DNA of 64,000 nucleotides from Haladaptatus sp. R4 (GTDB taxonomy: Archaea; Halobacteriota; Halobacteria; Halobacteriales; Haladaptataceae), in contig NZ_LWHG01000011.1 in NCBI RefSeq assembly GCF_001625445.1, positions 806,001 through 870,000 on the forward strand. Reading direction: 5' to 3'. The notes beneath the pieces were generated by a model that worked only from the letters and a program-made list of their open reading frames with translations, was not told the origin of the DNA and did not search any database. A program made the position numbers and the translations under genes. Below, piece after piece: positions 8,679 through 17,834 of the stretch (position 1 is the stretch's first letter; the number at the start of each line of letters is the position of its first letter).

Positions 8679-9886
8679 GCGTCGTCGTCCCGGCCATCGC
8701 GGCGGGAAGTAGCCTCGCGTGCATCCGTTCGCTCGGCCGGAAGGGAATCCCCGTCATCGCGGCCTCCGAATCCCCCGAATCTCCCGCGTTCGCGTCGAAG
8801 TACGTCGACGAACGCGCGTCCCTTCCCGCACCGATCGACGGCATCGAGGGGTATCGGGACGGACTGCTGTCGCTCGCGGAACGGCCCGACGTGGAGACCA
8901 TCGTTCCGCTCCGGGAACCCGAGAGCTACGTCCTCTCGAAATATCGGGAGCGATTCGCGGAGCACGTCGGCACGCCGTGGCCCGACTTCGAGACGATGGA
9001 GTCCGCCCGCGACAGGAATCAGTTGTTTCAGCGGGCAGAGGAGGTCGGGATTCCGATTCCGGAGACGAAACTCCTCACGGAGTGGGACGACTGGCGCGAC
9101 GACACGGTCGTGAAATCCCGGTACACCGTGCTCGTCCGCGACAACCGAACGCAGTATCCGGGCGTGCGGTTCGTCTCCGGCGATCCGGACGAACTCGATA
9201 CCCCCGACGAGGACCGCCTGATCGCCGAGATGGGCCACGTCCCAATCGTCCAGGAGTGCATCCCCGACGGGACGGAGTACGGCTTTTTCGCCCTCTTCGA
9301 CCACGGCGAACCGGTCGTCACCTTCCAGCACCAACGAATCCGGAGTTACACCTACTCCGGCGGCGCGAGCGTCTTTCGGCGGGCCGTGTCGATCCCCACG
9401 CTTCACGAACAGGGCGTTCGGCTCCTGTCGGCGCTCGACTGGCACGGCCCCGCGATGGTCGAGTTCCGTCACGACCCGCGCGACGGCGGGTTCAAGCTAC
9501 TCGAAGTGAACCCGCGCTTCTGGGGATCGCTACAACTCGGGGTCCACGCGGGCGTGGACTTCCCGTATCGCTACTATCAACTCGCGAACGGGGTTCGAAA
9601 ACCGGATTACGGCTACACGGTCGGCACGGGGAGCCACATCCTTCGGGGCGAACTCGTCTACCTCGTCAGCCTGCTGCGCGACGATTACGACCACGTCGAA
9701 CGCCCGTCGGTTCCCAGCGCCGTCGCTCGCGTCCTGTTCTCACTGGCCACTGACCCGAACTTCGATTACTTCTCCTGGGACGATCCGGGACCGTTCCGGC
9801 GAGACCTGACGAACCTCGTCGGCGAGTACGCGCCCTCGAAATCCGCGCCGCTCAAACGTGCCGTGTCGGCGCTGGTCGGCAAATGA
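8675..9886 (+). CDS. ATP-grasp family ligase
   Basis: A 403-residue protein with a Rossmann-like N-terminal domain (VVVPAIAAGSSLACIRSLGR) and a carbamoyl-phosphate synthase-like ATP-grasp domain (about 115-300) containing VQECIPDGTEYGFF and the metal-binding KLLEVNPRFWGSLQL. ATP-grasp enzymes join a carboxylate to an amine or thiol through an acyl-phosphate. The substrate is not evident, but similar stand-alone proteins occur in cell-surface polymer or amino-acid ligation clusters. It is translationally coupled to the upstream phosphatase, suggesting that the phosphatase and ligase act in one pathway or in a modification/demodification pair. Confidence 0.8.
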   Translation: MSVVVPAIAAGSSLACIRSLGRKGIPVIAASESPESPAFASKYVDERASLPAPIDGIEGYRDGLLSLAERPDVETIVPLREPESYVLSKYRERFAEHVGTPWPDFETMESARDRNQLFQRAEEVGIPIPETKLLTEWDDWRDDTVVKSRYTVLVRDNRTQYPGVRFVSGDPDELDTPDEDRLIAEMGHVPIVQECIPDGTEYGFFALFDHGEPVVTFQHQRIRSYTYSGGASVFRRAVSIPTLHEQGVRLLSALDWHGPAMVEFRHDPRDGGFKLLEVNPRFWGSLQLGVHAGVDFPYRYYQLANGVRKPDYGYTVGTGSHILRGELVYLVSLLRDDYDHVERPSVPSAVARVLFSLATDPNFDYFSWDDPGPFRRDLTNLVGEYAPSKSAPLKRAVSALVGK

Positions 9887-9896
9887 CCGTCGAAAA

Positions 9897-10592
9897 TCAG
9901 AACTGATCGAGTCCCGACTGTTCCCGGGCGGCCAGCACGTCCTTGCTCGTCCGCCACGAGGTTCGGGCACAGCCTGGTAGTTCGCCGTTGGCTTCGACGT
10001 ACTCGCGCAGGAATTCTCGGGTGTTGGGGTCGCTCGGATAGCCGCTGCCGACCCCGCCGTGTTTCTCGGCGAGTCGCGCGACGTGCGCGTCTCGCTCGAC
10101 CTTGGCGACGATGCTCGCCGCACCGACGATGGCGTGGGTTTCGTCCGCCCCGTGCTCCGCCTCGATTTCGACCGTACCCTCGATACCTCCCCGCTCCTCG
10201 ACACCCGCCGTAACCCGCCGGGCGAACCGCGCTTCGCTGGTGTCACAGGCGTCCACGATTCCGCGCGCGCAGTTTCCGTTTCCGTCGGCGGCGACCCGCG
10301 AAATCGCCTCGACGTGCGCCGCGACGGTCAGCGTGTTCATGTCTGTCTCGGGGTCGTCGATCCGCTCCGTCGTGATCTCGGCGACGCCGACCGAGATGGA
10401 TTCGTCCGCGCGAATCGCCGCCGCGAGCGCCTCCCGGCGCTCCGGCGGGAGGTTCTTCGAGTCGTCCATACCGTCGGGGAGGGCCGCGGGGTCGTCAACC
10501 GCGACCGCAGCGGCGAACATCGACCCCAACACCGGCCCGCGCCCCGCTTCGTCTACACCGAACACGACCGGACGATGGGAGTGGGACACCAT
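9897..10592 (-). CDS. rnhB: Ribonuclease HII
   Basis: Archaeal type-2 RNase H, which cleaves the RNA strand of RNA-DNA hybrids and single ribonucleotides in DNA. Catalytic acids are visible in FGVDEAGRGPVLGSMF (Asp, Glu), IVDACDTSE and the Asp in KVERDAHV. The SKNLPPERREAL and AIVGAASIVAKVERD motifs are typical. The frame extends upstream to 10727, but that stretch has no family similarity. I take the ATG at 10592 (MVSHSHRPVVFGVDEAGRG), giving 231 residues. It converges on the ATP-grasp gene with about 10 nt between stops. Confidence 0.93.
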   Translation of the reverse strand: MVSHSHRPVVFGVDEAGRGPVLGSMFAAAVAVDDPAALPDGMDDSKNLPPERREALAAAIRADESISVGVAEITTERIDDPETDMNTLTVAAHVEAISRVAADGNGNCARGIVDACDTSEARFARRVTAGVEERGGIEGTVEIEAEHGADETHAIVGAASIVAKVERDAHVARLAEKHGGVGSGYPSDPNTREFLREYVEANGELPGCARTSWRTSKDVLAAREQSGLDQF

Positions 10593-10776
10593 GGTCGTTT
10601 CTGATTCACCGACGGAAGGGATGTGATTTTTACAATCGTTTTTGGTGTGGTTACTAAGAAGATGAGTTGCGATTGTTGAGTGCCAGGCTCCGAAAGTCTT
10701 CACCTGTTCGCTTCGAGAGACTACCACTTATTCTCAGACCACAGTTACCGAGCCGCATGAATACCGCACCGCTACT

Positions 10777-11043
10777 GCACCGCGAGCCTCCCCAGCCTCC
10801 TCGCTCCCTATGGTCGCTCGTCCACCGTCGGAGACACGCTCCGACGAGCCATTCTTCGCGGTGCTCACGAAGACCTCGCGCGCCATGCGGTTGGCCAGTA
10901 GCGCCCAGCTCGTCCAGCGGATGGCGCGCGCTGACGAACAGCGCGACCAGCGGTCGGTTGCGCTGTTCCGGAATTTGTCGTGCGAGGGATGACGAGCGTG
11001 AGCGAGGAGTCGGTTGGGGAGGCGTGTGGCGTGGTGGCGGTGC
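10777..11043. repeat. Structured intergenic element A (nested inverted repeats)
   Basis: There is no convincing gene between 10593 and 11386. This part folds as nested inverted repeats. The outer arms are GCACCGC 10777-10783 with GCGGTGC 11037-11043, and GCCTCCCC..CTCCTCGCTC 10786-10806 with its complement 11000-11023. Inside are perfect hairpins 10826-10833/10839-10846 (8 bp, 5-nt loop), 10878-10886/10921-10929 (9 bp) and 10936-10944/10960-10968 (9 bp, with a further GACC-AGC-GGTC hairpin in its loop). Such order is not expected by chance. It could be a MITE-like element, a relic of one, or a structured RNA. Confidence 0.6.
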
Positions 11044-11084
11044 CGTCGGGGTGGGACTGAAAGGGGTCGTCGCTCGCGTTTACC

Positions 11085-11207
11085 GTGGTCGCTTGCACGG
11101 GCCAGTATTTTGGCCGTGCGGTGTCCTCGTGAACGAAGCGAACGAGGGCTTGGAAGAGCTTCGCTCTTCCAGCGCGGAGAGGCCAAAATATCCCGTGCAA
11201 CGACCAC
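11085..11207. repeat. Structured intergenic element B (long stem enclosing two hairpins)
   Basis: An imperfect 25-29 bp inverted repeat encloses about 65 nt. The paired segments are 11085-11091/11201-11207, TTGCACGGG 11093-11101/11192-11200 and TATTTTGGCC 11106-11115/11181-11190. Within the loop are CCTCGT 11125-11130/ACGAGG 11142-11147 and TGGAAGAGC 11151-11159/GCTCTTCCA 11163-11171 with a 3-nt loop. The whole could form a branched, cloverleaf-like structure as RNA or a cruciform as DNA. The remaining bases to 11386 show nothing recognisable. Confidence 0.6.
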
Positions 11208-11386
11208 GAGCGGGCGGGGGCTTTCGAGGTAGTTTTCCCAGTAACTGCAGTCGCTAAGCCATCAAACACCTCTTTGTGTAGCGGGCGGGGGATTCAACGA
11301 CTGCCCCTCAGCAACTAGAATCGCAACAGAGTCAAAATGAGGACCGTCAGTCGGATTCGATGGGTCGGATACTCCCTCCTCGTGGA

Positions 11387-12682
11387 TTACTCCTTCAAGT
11401 AGTCGTCGTGGCCGAATATCTCGTCCTCGCCCTCGACGGCGACGACGTCCAGTGCCGTGACTTCCGCGTCGACGCCCAGTAGTCCAGCCAGACTCGGCTC
11501 TGTTCGCCCTTCGTCGCCGCTGACGAGTTCCTTGATGTAGAGGCCGCCCTCGCCGTGGATTTCGACTTCGCCGTGACGCTCGTCGTCCATGTGTCCCTCG
11601 ATACTGTAGACTTCGCGGACGCGCGTGAGGTTGGCCCGGCGGTGGTCCACCCGGTTCGGGGTGAACTGATCGACCGTCGCGCCGTCCAGTTCCTCGATGG
11701 CGGCCGCGAGGTCCTCCTCCGTGACGGCCTCGTCGAACTCCACCTGTGCGCGGTAGGTCTTGCTCGCATCCAATCCCTTCACGCGCTCGACCATGTCGTG
11801 CGTGGCGAGGGTGAGCGTATCGACTTCGGCCTTTCCGTCCGCGAACTCGTTGATCTCCGCTTCGAGTTCGTCGGTGTCGGGTCGCCGCCGTCGCGGTTTC
11901 TTGACTTCGATGGCGAACGGGCGTCCCGTCCCGAGCATCAAGGCGTCCACGTCCTCGCGGCCCGCGCCGTGGAAGATGGCCTCCTCGCCGTCCATCGCCT
12001 CCAGCACGGGCGGCGTCGTCAGTTGCTCGACGCTCTCGTCGTAGAGGAAACCGCTGCCGCCGCAGTAGTCACAGGATTCCTCGCCGCCGCCCTCGGCTAG
12101 TTGCTTGCCCGACCCGCCGCACTCGCGGCAGGGCCATTTCGTCTGGGGGATGTCCCGTTCCAGCTTTCGATAGCGGCCGAAGACGAAGGCGGGGTTCACC
12201 TGCACGTCCACGTCGCCGCGTTCGAGGTTCAGGAGCGCCAGCACGTCCGGGCGGTCGAAATCGACTTCGGTGTCGGTGAGTCGTCCGACGCGCTTGCCGA
12301 CCTCGCGGTTGAATTCGGACTTGAACAGTTCACCGGTATCCTCGGGCAACTCGGCCAATTCGCGGAGCAGGATTTCGTTTTCCTCCACGAGCGGTGGTGC
12401 CCGCGTTCCGACCTGATACGTCTCGAATTCGACGTCAGCGAGGGCCTCCGCGACCTGTTCCGCGTACGCATCGAACTCGTCGATGAGTCCTTCACAGACC
12501 CAACACTCCTCGTCGGGTTCCTCGAAATCCTCGTCGTCCTCCAGTGCGACCGCAACCCGGAGGGAGTGGCCACGTTCGGTGTTCGTCAGCCCGAAACTTC
12601 GGTCGGCGAACTGGCGACCGAGACAGGCATCACACACCGGATCCTCCGCGATGACCCGCCGCGCCGCCGAAAGTACGTCCAT
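11387..12682 (-). CDS. tRNA pseudouridine(54/55) synthase Pus10
   Basis: A 431-residue archaeal Pus10 that makes pseudouridine 54 and/or 55 in the T-loop of tRNAs. The N-terminal zinc/THUMP-like part has CDACLGRQFADRSF and CWVCEG. The catalytic Asp region is FHGAGREDVDALMLGTGRPF, and the C-terminal segment includes YIKELVSGDEGRTEPSLAGL. An insert at about 180-215 has two CxxCxGxG units (CRECGGSGK and CDYCGGSGF) that resemble DnaJ zinc-finger repeats and probably bind zinc. With trmY at 15726, which methylates the N1 of pseudouridine 54, the window holds two consecutive enzymes of T-loop modification. Confidence 0.92.
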   Translation of the reverse strand: MDVLSAARRVIAEDPVCDACLGRQFADRSFGLTNTERGHSLRVAVALEDDEDFEEPDEECWVCEGLIDEFDAYAEQVAEALADVEFETYQVGTRAPPLVEENEILLRELAELPEDTGELFKSEFNREVGKRVGRLTDTEVDFDRPDVLALLNLERGDVDVQVNPAFVFGRYRKLERDIPQTKWPCRECGGSGKQLAEGGGEESCDYCGGSGFLYDESVEQLTTPPVLEAMDGEEAIFHGAGREDVDALMLGTGRPFAIEVKKPRRRRPDTDELEAEINEFADGKAEVDTLTLATHDMVERVKGLDASKTYRAQVEFDEAVTEEDLAAAIEELDGATVDQFTPNRVDHRRANLTRVREVYSIEGHMDDERHGEVEIHGEGGLYIKELVSGDEGRTEPSLAGLLGVDAEVTALDVVAVEGEDEIFGHDDYLKE

Positions 12683-12745
12683 GTCTCATCCGTGGGAGTC
12701 ACGCGGTAAACCGGTTTCCGATTGCGTCGAAAGAAGAAGGGAAAA

Positions 12746-14322
12746 TCAGTCGCGAGTGAGCGTTATCGAGTCGGTATCCGTGAGGCCGTCGTCGTCGGTG
12801 ACCCGGACCCTGATGGTCCGCTGATCGCAGAAGTCCGTGTGGACCGTGACGTTCTGGCCGGTGGTCTCGTACGCTCCGTCGCCGTCGAGGTCCCACTCGT
12901 AGCTGATGATTTCGTCGCTATCGGCCGTCGATGCGTTCGCGTGGAGCGTCACGGTGCGGTTCCCGTGGAACGTCCGGTTTGCCGCGTTCTTCGGCGACGT
13001 CTCGATGATGACGTTCGGGGCGTCCATCTCGTCTCCGGCGACTTGATGGTCGAGCGACGGCCTGTGGTCGCTCGATTCGAGGACGTGCAGTTCGCTCTCC
13101 TCCGATAGCACGCCGAGCCACTCGTGAACGGTCACGTAGAGTTTCCCGTCGGCAACGACAGGTGCGTACGGGACGAGGGGGCTCGACTCGCTAACCGAGT
13201 AGTTCCACTGTTCCTGGCCGGTGCTCGCATCGAGGGAGTAGATGGCGGGCGACGCCGGTCTGTCGCTGTGTCTGGTGAAATGGCGTCCGCCGACGTACAC
13301 CGAGTCGTTGGTGGCCGTCGGTGCCGACAGATGGTCCGCCGCCGTGTCGTACGTCCACTGCTCGTCGCCAGTTGCGGCGTCGAGGGCGTACACAGTCCCG
13401 TGACCGTCTCCACGGGTGCTGACGTACACGGTATCGTTTCTGACCGCCGGTTCGGATATCTCGTCCCTCTCGGTGCTATCGGCGCGTGCCACCGAGTGGG
13501 TCCAGACGACGCTTCCGTCGTCGGTCGAGAGCGCGTAAACGGGTTGTGTGTCACCGTCGGTTTCGGCGGTGAGGAAGATGCGGTCGCTCGTCACGGCGCT
13601 GTCGAAGCCCTCGGTCGCATGGGGATTCGACACGTTCCACTTCGGCGCTCCGCTCGACGCGTCCATCGCCGACACAGTCGTGCCGTTCTGTGCGTACGCG
13701 GTCCCGTTCACGACGCCGATTATTCGCTGGCCGTACGCGGACCAAAGCTCGTCGCCCGTCTCCGCGTCGTAGGCCGTGTTTGCGACGTAGACGACGCCGT
13801 CGGCGACTATCGGACTCGCTTGGGCGGAGTTGTTGACGCGCCACTGGACTTCGCCGGTCGCGGCGTCGAGGGCGTACAGACCGCCGTTGTGGTCGTAATC
13901 ATCGGCGTGCGTGCCGCGCGTTTGGACGTACACGGTCCCGTTGTCGACGGCGGGCGCGCCGGTCGCCGCACCGACCGTCGTGCTCTTCCAGCGTTGGTCG
14001 CCGGTCTCCGCGTCGTACGCGACGACGTATCCCTCGGCGGCAGTTCGGCGTTGGTCGTTATCGATACGTACGCCGTTCCGTTCACGACGGCCGCCCCCGA
14101 GTCGGCACGCGCACCGAACTGTGTGCTCCAGTCCTCGGTCGCGTACGGGGCCGGACCCGTATCGTTCGTCGCACCGGTTCGTCCCGAATCGGCGCGGTCG
14201 GACGCCCAACCGTCGTCCGCAGACGTCTGTGACTGCGGTGCCGTCGCCGCGACGAACGATATCGACGAGACGACGACGAGGAGGGCGAGTACTAATCCGA
14301 CTCGTGCCCGATTTCGTTTCAT
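12746..14322 (-). CDS. Secreted PQQ-type beta-propeller protein with C-terminal PKD domain, frameshifted
   Basis: The N-terminus is a Sec signal peptide (MKRNRARVGLVLALLVVV..). It is followed by repeated blades with the PQQ-like pattern YALDAATGEVQW, YDAETGDELW, MDASSGAPKWN, YALDAATGDEQW and YSLDASTGQEQW, forming a beta-propeller of about 390 residues. A PKD/Ig-like domain at the C-terminus contains IISYEWDLDGDGAYETTG. There is no obvious membrane anchor. The frame breaks near 14040: NAELPP is followed one base out of frame by AEGYVVAYDAETGDQRW. A single missing base explains it. It probably acts outside the cell in binding or scaffolding. No cofactor can be assigned. Confidence 0.8.
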
Positions 14323-14767
14323 CGCTCACTTCCGTTGTTAGCTACTGTCATGGTTTCCTTCGGATCTGTGAACGTCAATCTCGAATCACTCGACTGACGT
14401 ACCATCAGATACCGAAACATGTCTCCTTACTATATGGTTATTAACCGAAATAATGAAGAATGAGTTTCGTTTCGGAGTGGAATTAACTGTCTGTTATCGG
14501 AACTGGATTCGGTAGCCGGTAGTCGTTCGATTACGACGCGCAGTCCCCGGGACATCGCGTCCACGACTTCGAGCGCCACCGCCGTCTTCCCCCCGCTATC
14601 CCCCCTCCAATTAGTGTGAGGAGTTTGACAAGGTTGTCCCATGGGAACCCCTCCCGCGAAAGATTTATTCGATGCGCGTTTGGAATGCAACGTCGTGTTG
14701 GCAGTATTGTACGTTGTGCATATGGGGAACCGAAGGGGCTATATGCATGCTAACGCAGTGTGACGAT
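14323..14767. other. Intergenic region between divergent secreted-protein and glycosyltransferase genes
   Basis: 445 nt without a convincing gene. It holds an AT-rich part with the palindrome GGTTATTAACC at 14436-14446, likely promoter or operator sequence, and a TATA-like AGATTTATTCG near 14660-14670. An 86-codon frame on the minus strand (14430-14690) has no recognisable features, and I treat it as chance. Confidence 0.4.
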
Positions 14768-15676
14768 ATGCCTTCCGAGCCGCCGTTTATCTCTGTTATC
14801 ATTCCGGTCTACAACGACCCGAGGGGCATTCGCATGACGCTCGATGCCGTCATCGACCAGACGTATCCAAAAGCGGCGTACGAAGTGTTGGCTGTGGATA
14901 ACGGCTCCACGGACGACACGCAGGATGTCATCAGGAGTTACGAAGAGCAGTATCCCGATCTCGTACAGTTGCTCGTCGAAGACGAGGTGCAGGGTCCCGC
15001 CGCGGCCCGTAACACGGGCGTCGCCGAGTCCGAGGGATCGATCCTCGCGTTCATCGACGCCGACATGACCGTCGAGGAAACGTGGCTCGAACACGCCATC
15101 GCGTCCATGGAATCCAACGATTGGGACTACATGGGTTGTAACGTCGAAATCTACGTCGAAGACGGAAAGGACACCCTCACCGCGAAGTACAACCAGATTT
15201 TCGGCTTCCCCATCCAGAAGTACATCGAGGAACAGCAGTTCTCGGGGACGGGCTGTCTATTTACCCGACGTGAAGTGTTCGACGAAGTCGGCAACTTCGA
15301 CGAGCGTCTGTTCTCCGGCGAGGACCAGGAGTTCGGCAACCGGGTGTACGACGCCGGGTTCGGTCAGCACTACCAGCCCGCGATCACGATGTATCACCCC
15401 GCTCGCTCGTCTCTCACGTCCCTCCTGAAAAAGCACTTCCGACTGGGTCGTGGCCGAGCACAGATGCAACGCTACCATCCGAGCCGCGTCAAGAAGCCGA
15501 GCGTTCTCAACCCGCGAAACTATCTCCCCCCACATCCGATTCGATTCTACAAGAGCGTGACAGAGGTGGCGACGCTGACGTGGACCGAAGTGATTCTCCT
15601 GTTTTTCATCGCCTATATGAAGCGGCTCACCTCGACTGCGGGCTGGGCCTACGAACACTTCGGCGAGGGCGACTGA
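14768..15676 (+). CDS. Family 2 glycosyltransferase
   Basis: About 302 residues from the ATG at 14768 ([18 protein letters not shown]). The frame extends further upstream, but without family similarity. GT-A fold motifs are [21 protein letters not shown], the [10 protein letters not shown] metal-binding Dx[17 protein letters not shown] and [10 protein letters not shown] with the catalytic Glu-Asp. One C-terminal hydrophobic segment ([13 protein letters not shown]) suggests membrane association. It likely transfers a sugar from a nucleotide-sugar donor in surface glycan or glycolipid synthesis. It stands alone, so the acceptor is unknown. Confidence 0.9.
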   Translation: MPSEPPFISVIIPVYNDPRGIRMTLDAVIDQTYPKAAYEVLAVDNGSTDDTQDVIRSYEEQYPDLVQLLVEDEVQGPAAARNTGVAESEGSILAFIDADMTVEETWLEHAIASMESNDWDYMGCNVEIYVEDGKDTLTAKYNQIFGFPIQKYIEEQQFSGTGCLFTRREVFDEVGNFDERLFSGEDQEFGNRVYDAGFGQHYQPAITMYHPARSSLTSLLKKHFRLGRGRAQMQRYHPSRVKKPSVLNPRNYLPPHPIRFYKSVTEVATLTWTEVILLFFIAYMKRLTSTAGWAYEHFGEGD

Positions 15677-15725
15677 TCGCGCCCGCGTTCAGAAGCGACT
15701 TACACCCCCCGAGACGACTATCCGT

Positions 15726-16322
15726 ATGCGACAGTTCATCGTTCTCGGTCACGACGCCCCGACGACGCCCGACTTCTCGCTGGACGACTTGGCGGGCGCC
15801 GCAGGGCGACTCGACGCCCTCTGTCGGTGTGTCAACAGCGCGTTTTTCCTCTCGCACGACTTTCGAAGCGACGTTCGATGCTTCCTCGTCCTCCAGGACG
15901 AGCTGACGATTCGCTTCGAGGGGAGCGAACTCCGCCGACTCAACCCCGACGAGCGAAGCACGGCGGCGCTCGTTCGCAAAGCGCTGGAGGCGAAGGGGGA
16001 AGCCATCGGCCACATGGAAGCCGAGAGCACGCCCGGCGTGTTCATCTCGAAGCGCGACTTCGAAACCATCCTCTCCGAGGCGAGTCGGAATTCCACCGTC
16101 GTCGAACTCCACGAAGAGGGGACGCCCGTCGTCGACCTCGAACCGCCGGAGAACCCGCTGTTCGTGCTCTCTGATCACGGCGACTTCACGGACGAGGAGG
16201 CGGAACTGCTGGCCAACGAGTCCGACGAACGGGTTCGACTCGGTCCGGAACTCCTCCACGGGGACCACGCGATGACGGTCGCACACAACTATCTCGACAC
16301 GCGGGGGTACACGGAATACTGA
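15726..16322 (+). CDS. trmY: tRNA (pseudouridine(54)-N1)-methyltransferase TrmY
   Basis: A 198-residue SPOUT-class methyltransferase that uses SAM to make N1-methylpseudouridine 54 in archaeal tRNA. Typical features are the start [35 protein letters not shown], and the knot region with [16 protein letters not shown] and [16 protein letters not shown], which close the SAM pocket. The length matches the family. The next gene starts 2 nt after its stop, so the two form an operon just before tRNA-Pro. Its substrate is made by Pus10, encoded at 11387. Confidence 0.92.
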   Translation: MRQFIVLGHDAPTTPDFSLDDLAGAAGRLDALCRCVNSAFFLSHDFRSDVRCFLVLQDELTIRFEGSELRRLNPDERSTAALVRKALEAKGEAIGHMEAESTPGVFISKRDFETILSEASRNSTVVELHEEGTPVVDLEPPENPLFVLSDHGDFTDEEAELLANESDERVRLGPELLHGDHAMTVAHNYLDTRGYTEY

Positions 16323-16324
16323 CC

Positions 16325-16777
16325 ATGCGGGTCAGCGTCATCGGCGGCGGAACCGTCACCGAGACGGAAGCGGAACTGGCGACGGAAGTCGGCCGATTGC
16401 TCGCCGAGCGGGACCACACCGTCGTCTGTGGCGGTCTCGGCGGCGTCATGGAGGCCGCCTGTCGCGGCGCACAGGGTGCGGATGGACGGACGGTCGGAAT
16501 CCTGCCGGGGACCGACCGCGACGCGGCGAATCCGTACGTTGACGTGGCCATCGCGACCGGACTGGGTCACGGACGGAACCCTCTCGTCGTGATGAACGGC
16601 GATGCGGTCATCGCCATCGACGGCGGGTCGGGGACGCTCTCCGAACTCGGTTTCGCGGGCGTGTTCGACCGTCCGACCGCCGGGTTGACGACCCACGACG
16701 TGCCGAACGTTCACCCGGTCGATACCCCCACGGAGGCCGTCGAATACGTCGAGGACGAAGCGGCGGAGATATCCTGA
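16325..16777 (+). CDS. TIGR00725 family (LOG-like, SLOG superfamily) protein
   Basis: A 150-residue Rossmann-like protein with the nucleotide-binding pattern VVCGGLGGVMEAACRGAQG and AIDGGSGTLSELGFA, the latter similar to the PGGxGTxxE motif of LOG/lysine-decarboxylase-like nucleotide hydrolases. Here the Pro-Gly-Gly of LOG is DGG, so cytokinin-riboside hydrolase activity should not be assumed. Function is unknown, but it is a predicted nucleotide or nucleotide-sugar binder. It starts 2 nt after the trmY stop and is probably co-transcribed with it. Confidence 0.8.
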   Translation: MRVSVIGGGTVTETEAELATEVGRLLAERDHTVVCGGLGGVMEAACRGAQGADGRTVGILPGTDRDAANPYVDVAIATGLGHGRNPLVVMNGDAVIAIDGGSGTLSELGFAGVFDRPTAGLTTHDVPNVHPVDTPTEAVEYVEDEAAEIS

Positions 16778-16819
16778 CTTCGGAAGCGTTAAAGGTACCC
16801 CTCGCCATCTTCAGAATGC

Positions 16820-16892
16820 GGGCCGGTGGGGTAGCCTGGTATCCTTCGGCCTTCGGGTGGCCGTAACCGCGATTCGAATTCGCGCCGGCCCA
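16820..16892 (+). tRNA. tRNA-Pro (anticodon CGG)
   Basis: The 73-nt cloverleaf has acceptor GGGCCGG paired with CCGGCCC (16885-16891) and discriminator A. The anticodon stem CGGCC/GGCCG encloses loop TTCGGGT with anticodon CGG. The T-arm CGCGA/TCGCG has loop TTCGAAT, and the D-arm has GGTA. CCA is not encoded. A TATA-like GTTAAAGG about 30 nt upstream (around 16788) fits an archaeal tRNA promoter. The tRNA reads CCG codons, common in this GC-rich genome. I see no intron. Confidence 0.93.
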
Positions 16893-16971
16893 TTCTTATC
16901 CCCACACTCAACGCCGACGAGCGGAGCATTTCGCATACGCTTACGATACACGAGTTCCGCCGAACCGTGTG

Positions 16972-17687
16972 CTACCGTTTCGACGCTCGAATACACACGA
17001 ACGTCGGTCGCTTCAGCCGTTTCTCGTACGACCCCGGCTTTTTCTCCTCGAACGTCGCCGTCGGAGTGGGTTCGACCAGTTCGTCCAGTCGAAAGCCGGT
17101 TTCGAGGAGAGGATCGATGATTTCCGAAAACGGTCGGTGATAGAACGGGACGTCGACGTCTCCACCACTACTCGTCCACGTCATTTGCTCCCGTTCGGTT
17201 TCGAAGTAGTTCACGCCCTCGTACGCGAGGTAGTCGTCGAGCGGATGATGGGCTGAAAATGCGAGGAACCTCCCGGTCGGAGGAGGCGGGAAAACTCCGC
17301 GAACGGTCGCCGCCAGTCCTCCACGTAATGGAGCGAGAGACCGCTGACGACGCCGTCGAACGCGTCGTCGTCCGCGACGTCGAGCGGCCGTTCCATGTCC
17401 CCTCGGAGAACGGTCGCTCGGTCACCGATGCGCTCTCTCGCCCCGTCGACCATCTTCTCACTCGTATCGAAAGCGACGACGTCCGCTCCGTGGTCGAGCA
17501 ACCACTCCGAGTATCGTCCGTAGCCACACCCCGCATCGAGGATTCGTTTTCCCTCCACCTCCGGAACGAGGTCTACCATCGCGGGAAATTCCAAATCCGA
17601 ACAGTAGGGGTCGTCTTCGTGTTCCCTGTACGCTTCCGCCAGTTCGTCGTAGGCGTCCTCCGCGATGGGCCTGTCGTCGGGTGACAT
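16972..17687 (-). CDS. Class I SAM-dependent methyltransferase, frameshifted
   Basis: A methyltransferase of about 240 residues. Motif I is ILDAGCGYGRYSEWLLDHGA, then VVAFDTSEKMV, GDMERPLDVADDDAFDGVV and SLLHY-type motif IV (LSLHYVEDW), ending LLRPGG. After LLRPGG the frame breaks at about 17270, where one missing base would restore FLAFSAHHPL. The C-terminal part (YFETEREQMTWTSSGG, GFRLDELVEPTPT) follows in another frame. The chosen start is MSPDDRPIAEDAYDEL, but an upstream ATG at 17738 is also possible. The substrate is unknown. Transcribed alone. Confidence 0.8.
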
Positions 17688-17834
17688 GGACACGATTGTC
17701 TGTCGGTTCCCATGGTAACTGTTCCGATTCATATTCATTCGTGTTCACATGTCGTCGAACGACACCGACGAGCGGAACGGTTCGACCCACCGAGTCACCA
17801 CCGTTATCCCCCTCCCATCCCTAGCTCCATCAAC

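Noticed and set aside
10593-11386. Insertion sequence or gene in the rnhB-pus10 gap
   Set aside because: No transposase-like frame on either strand; the long frames there are low-complexity and overlap the hairpins.
13124-14341. 405-codon plus-strand frame opposite the PQQ protein
   Set aside because: Arg/Val-rich antisense shadow typical of GC-rich haloarchaeal genes; the minus strand encodes clear beta-propeller repeats.
14430-14690. 86-codon minus-strand frame in the 14.4 kb intergenic region
   Set aside because: No motif, no Shine-Dalgarno or TATA element at the right distance and atypical composition.
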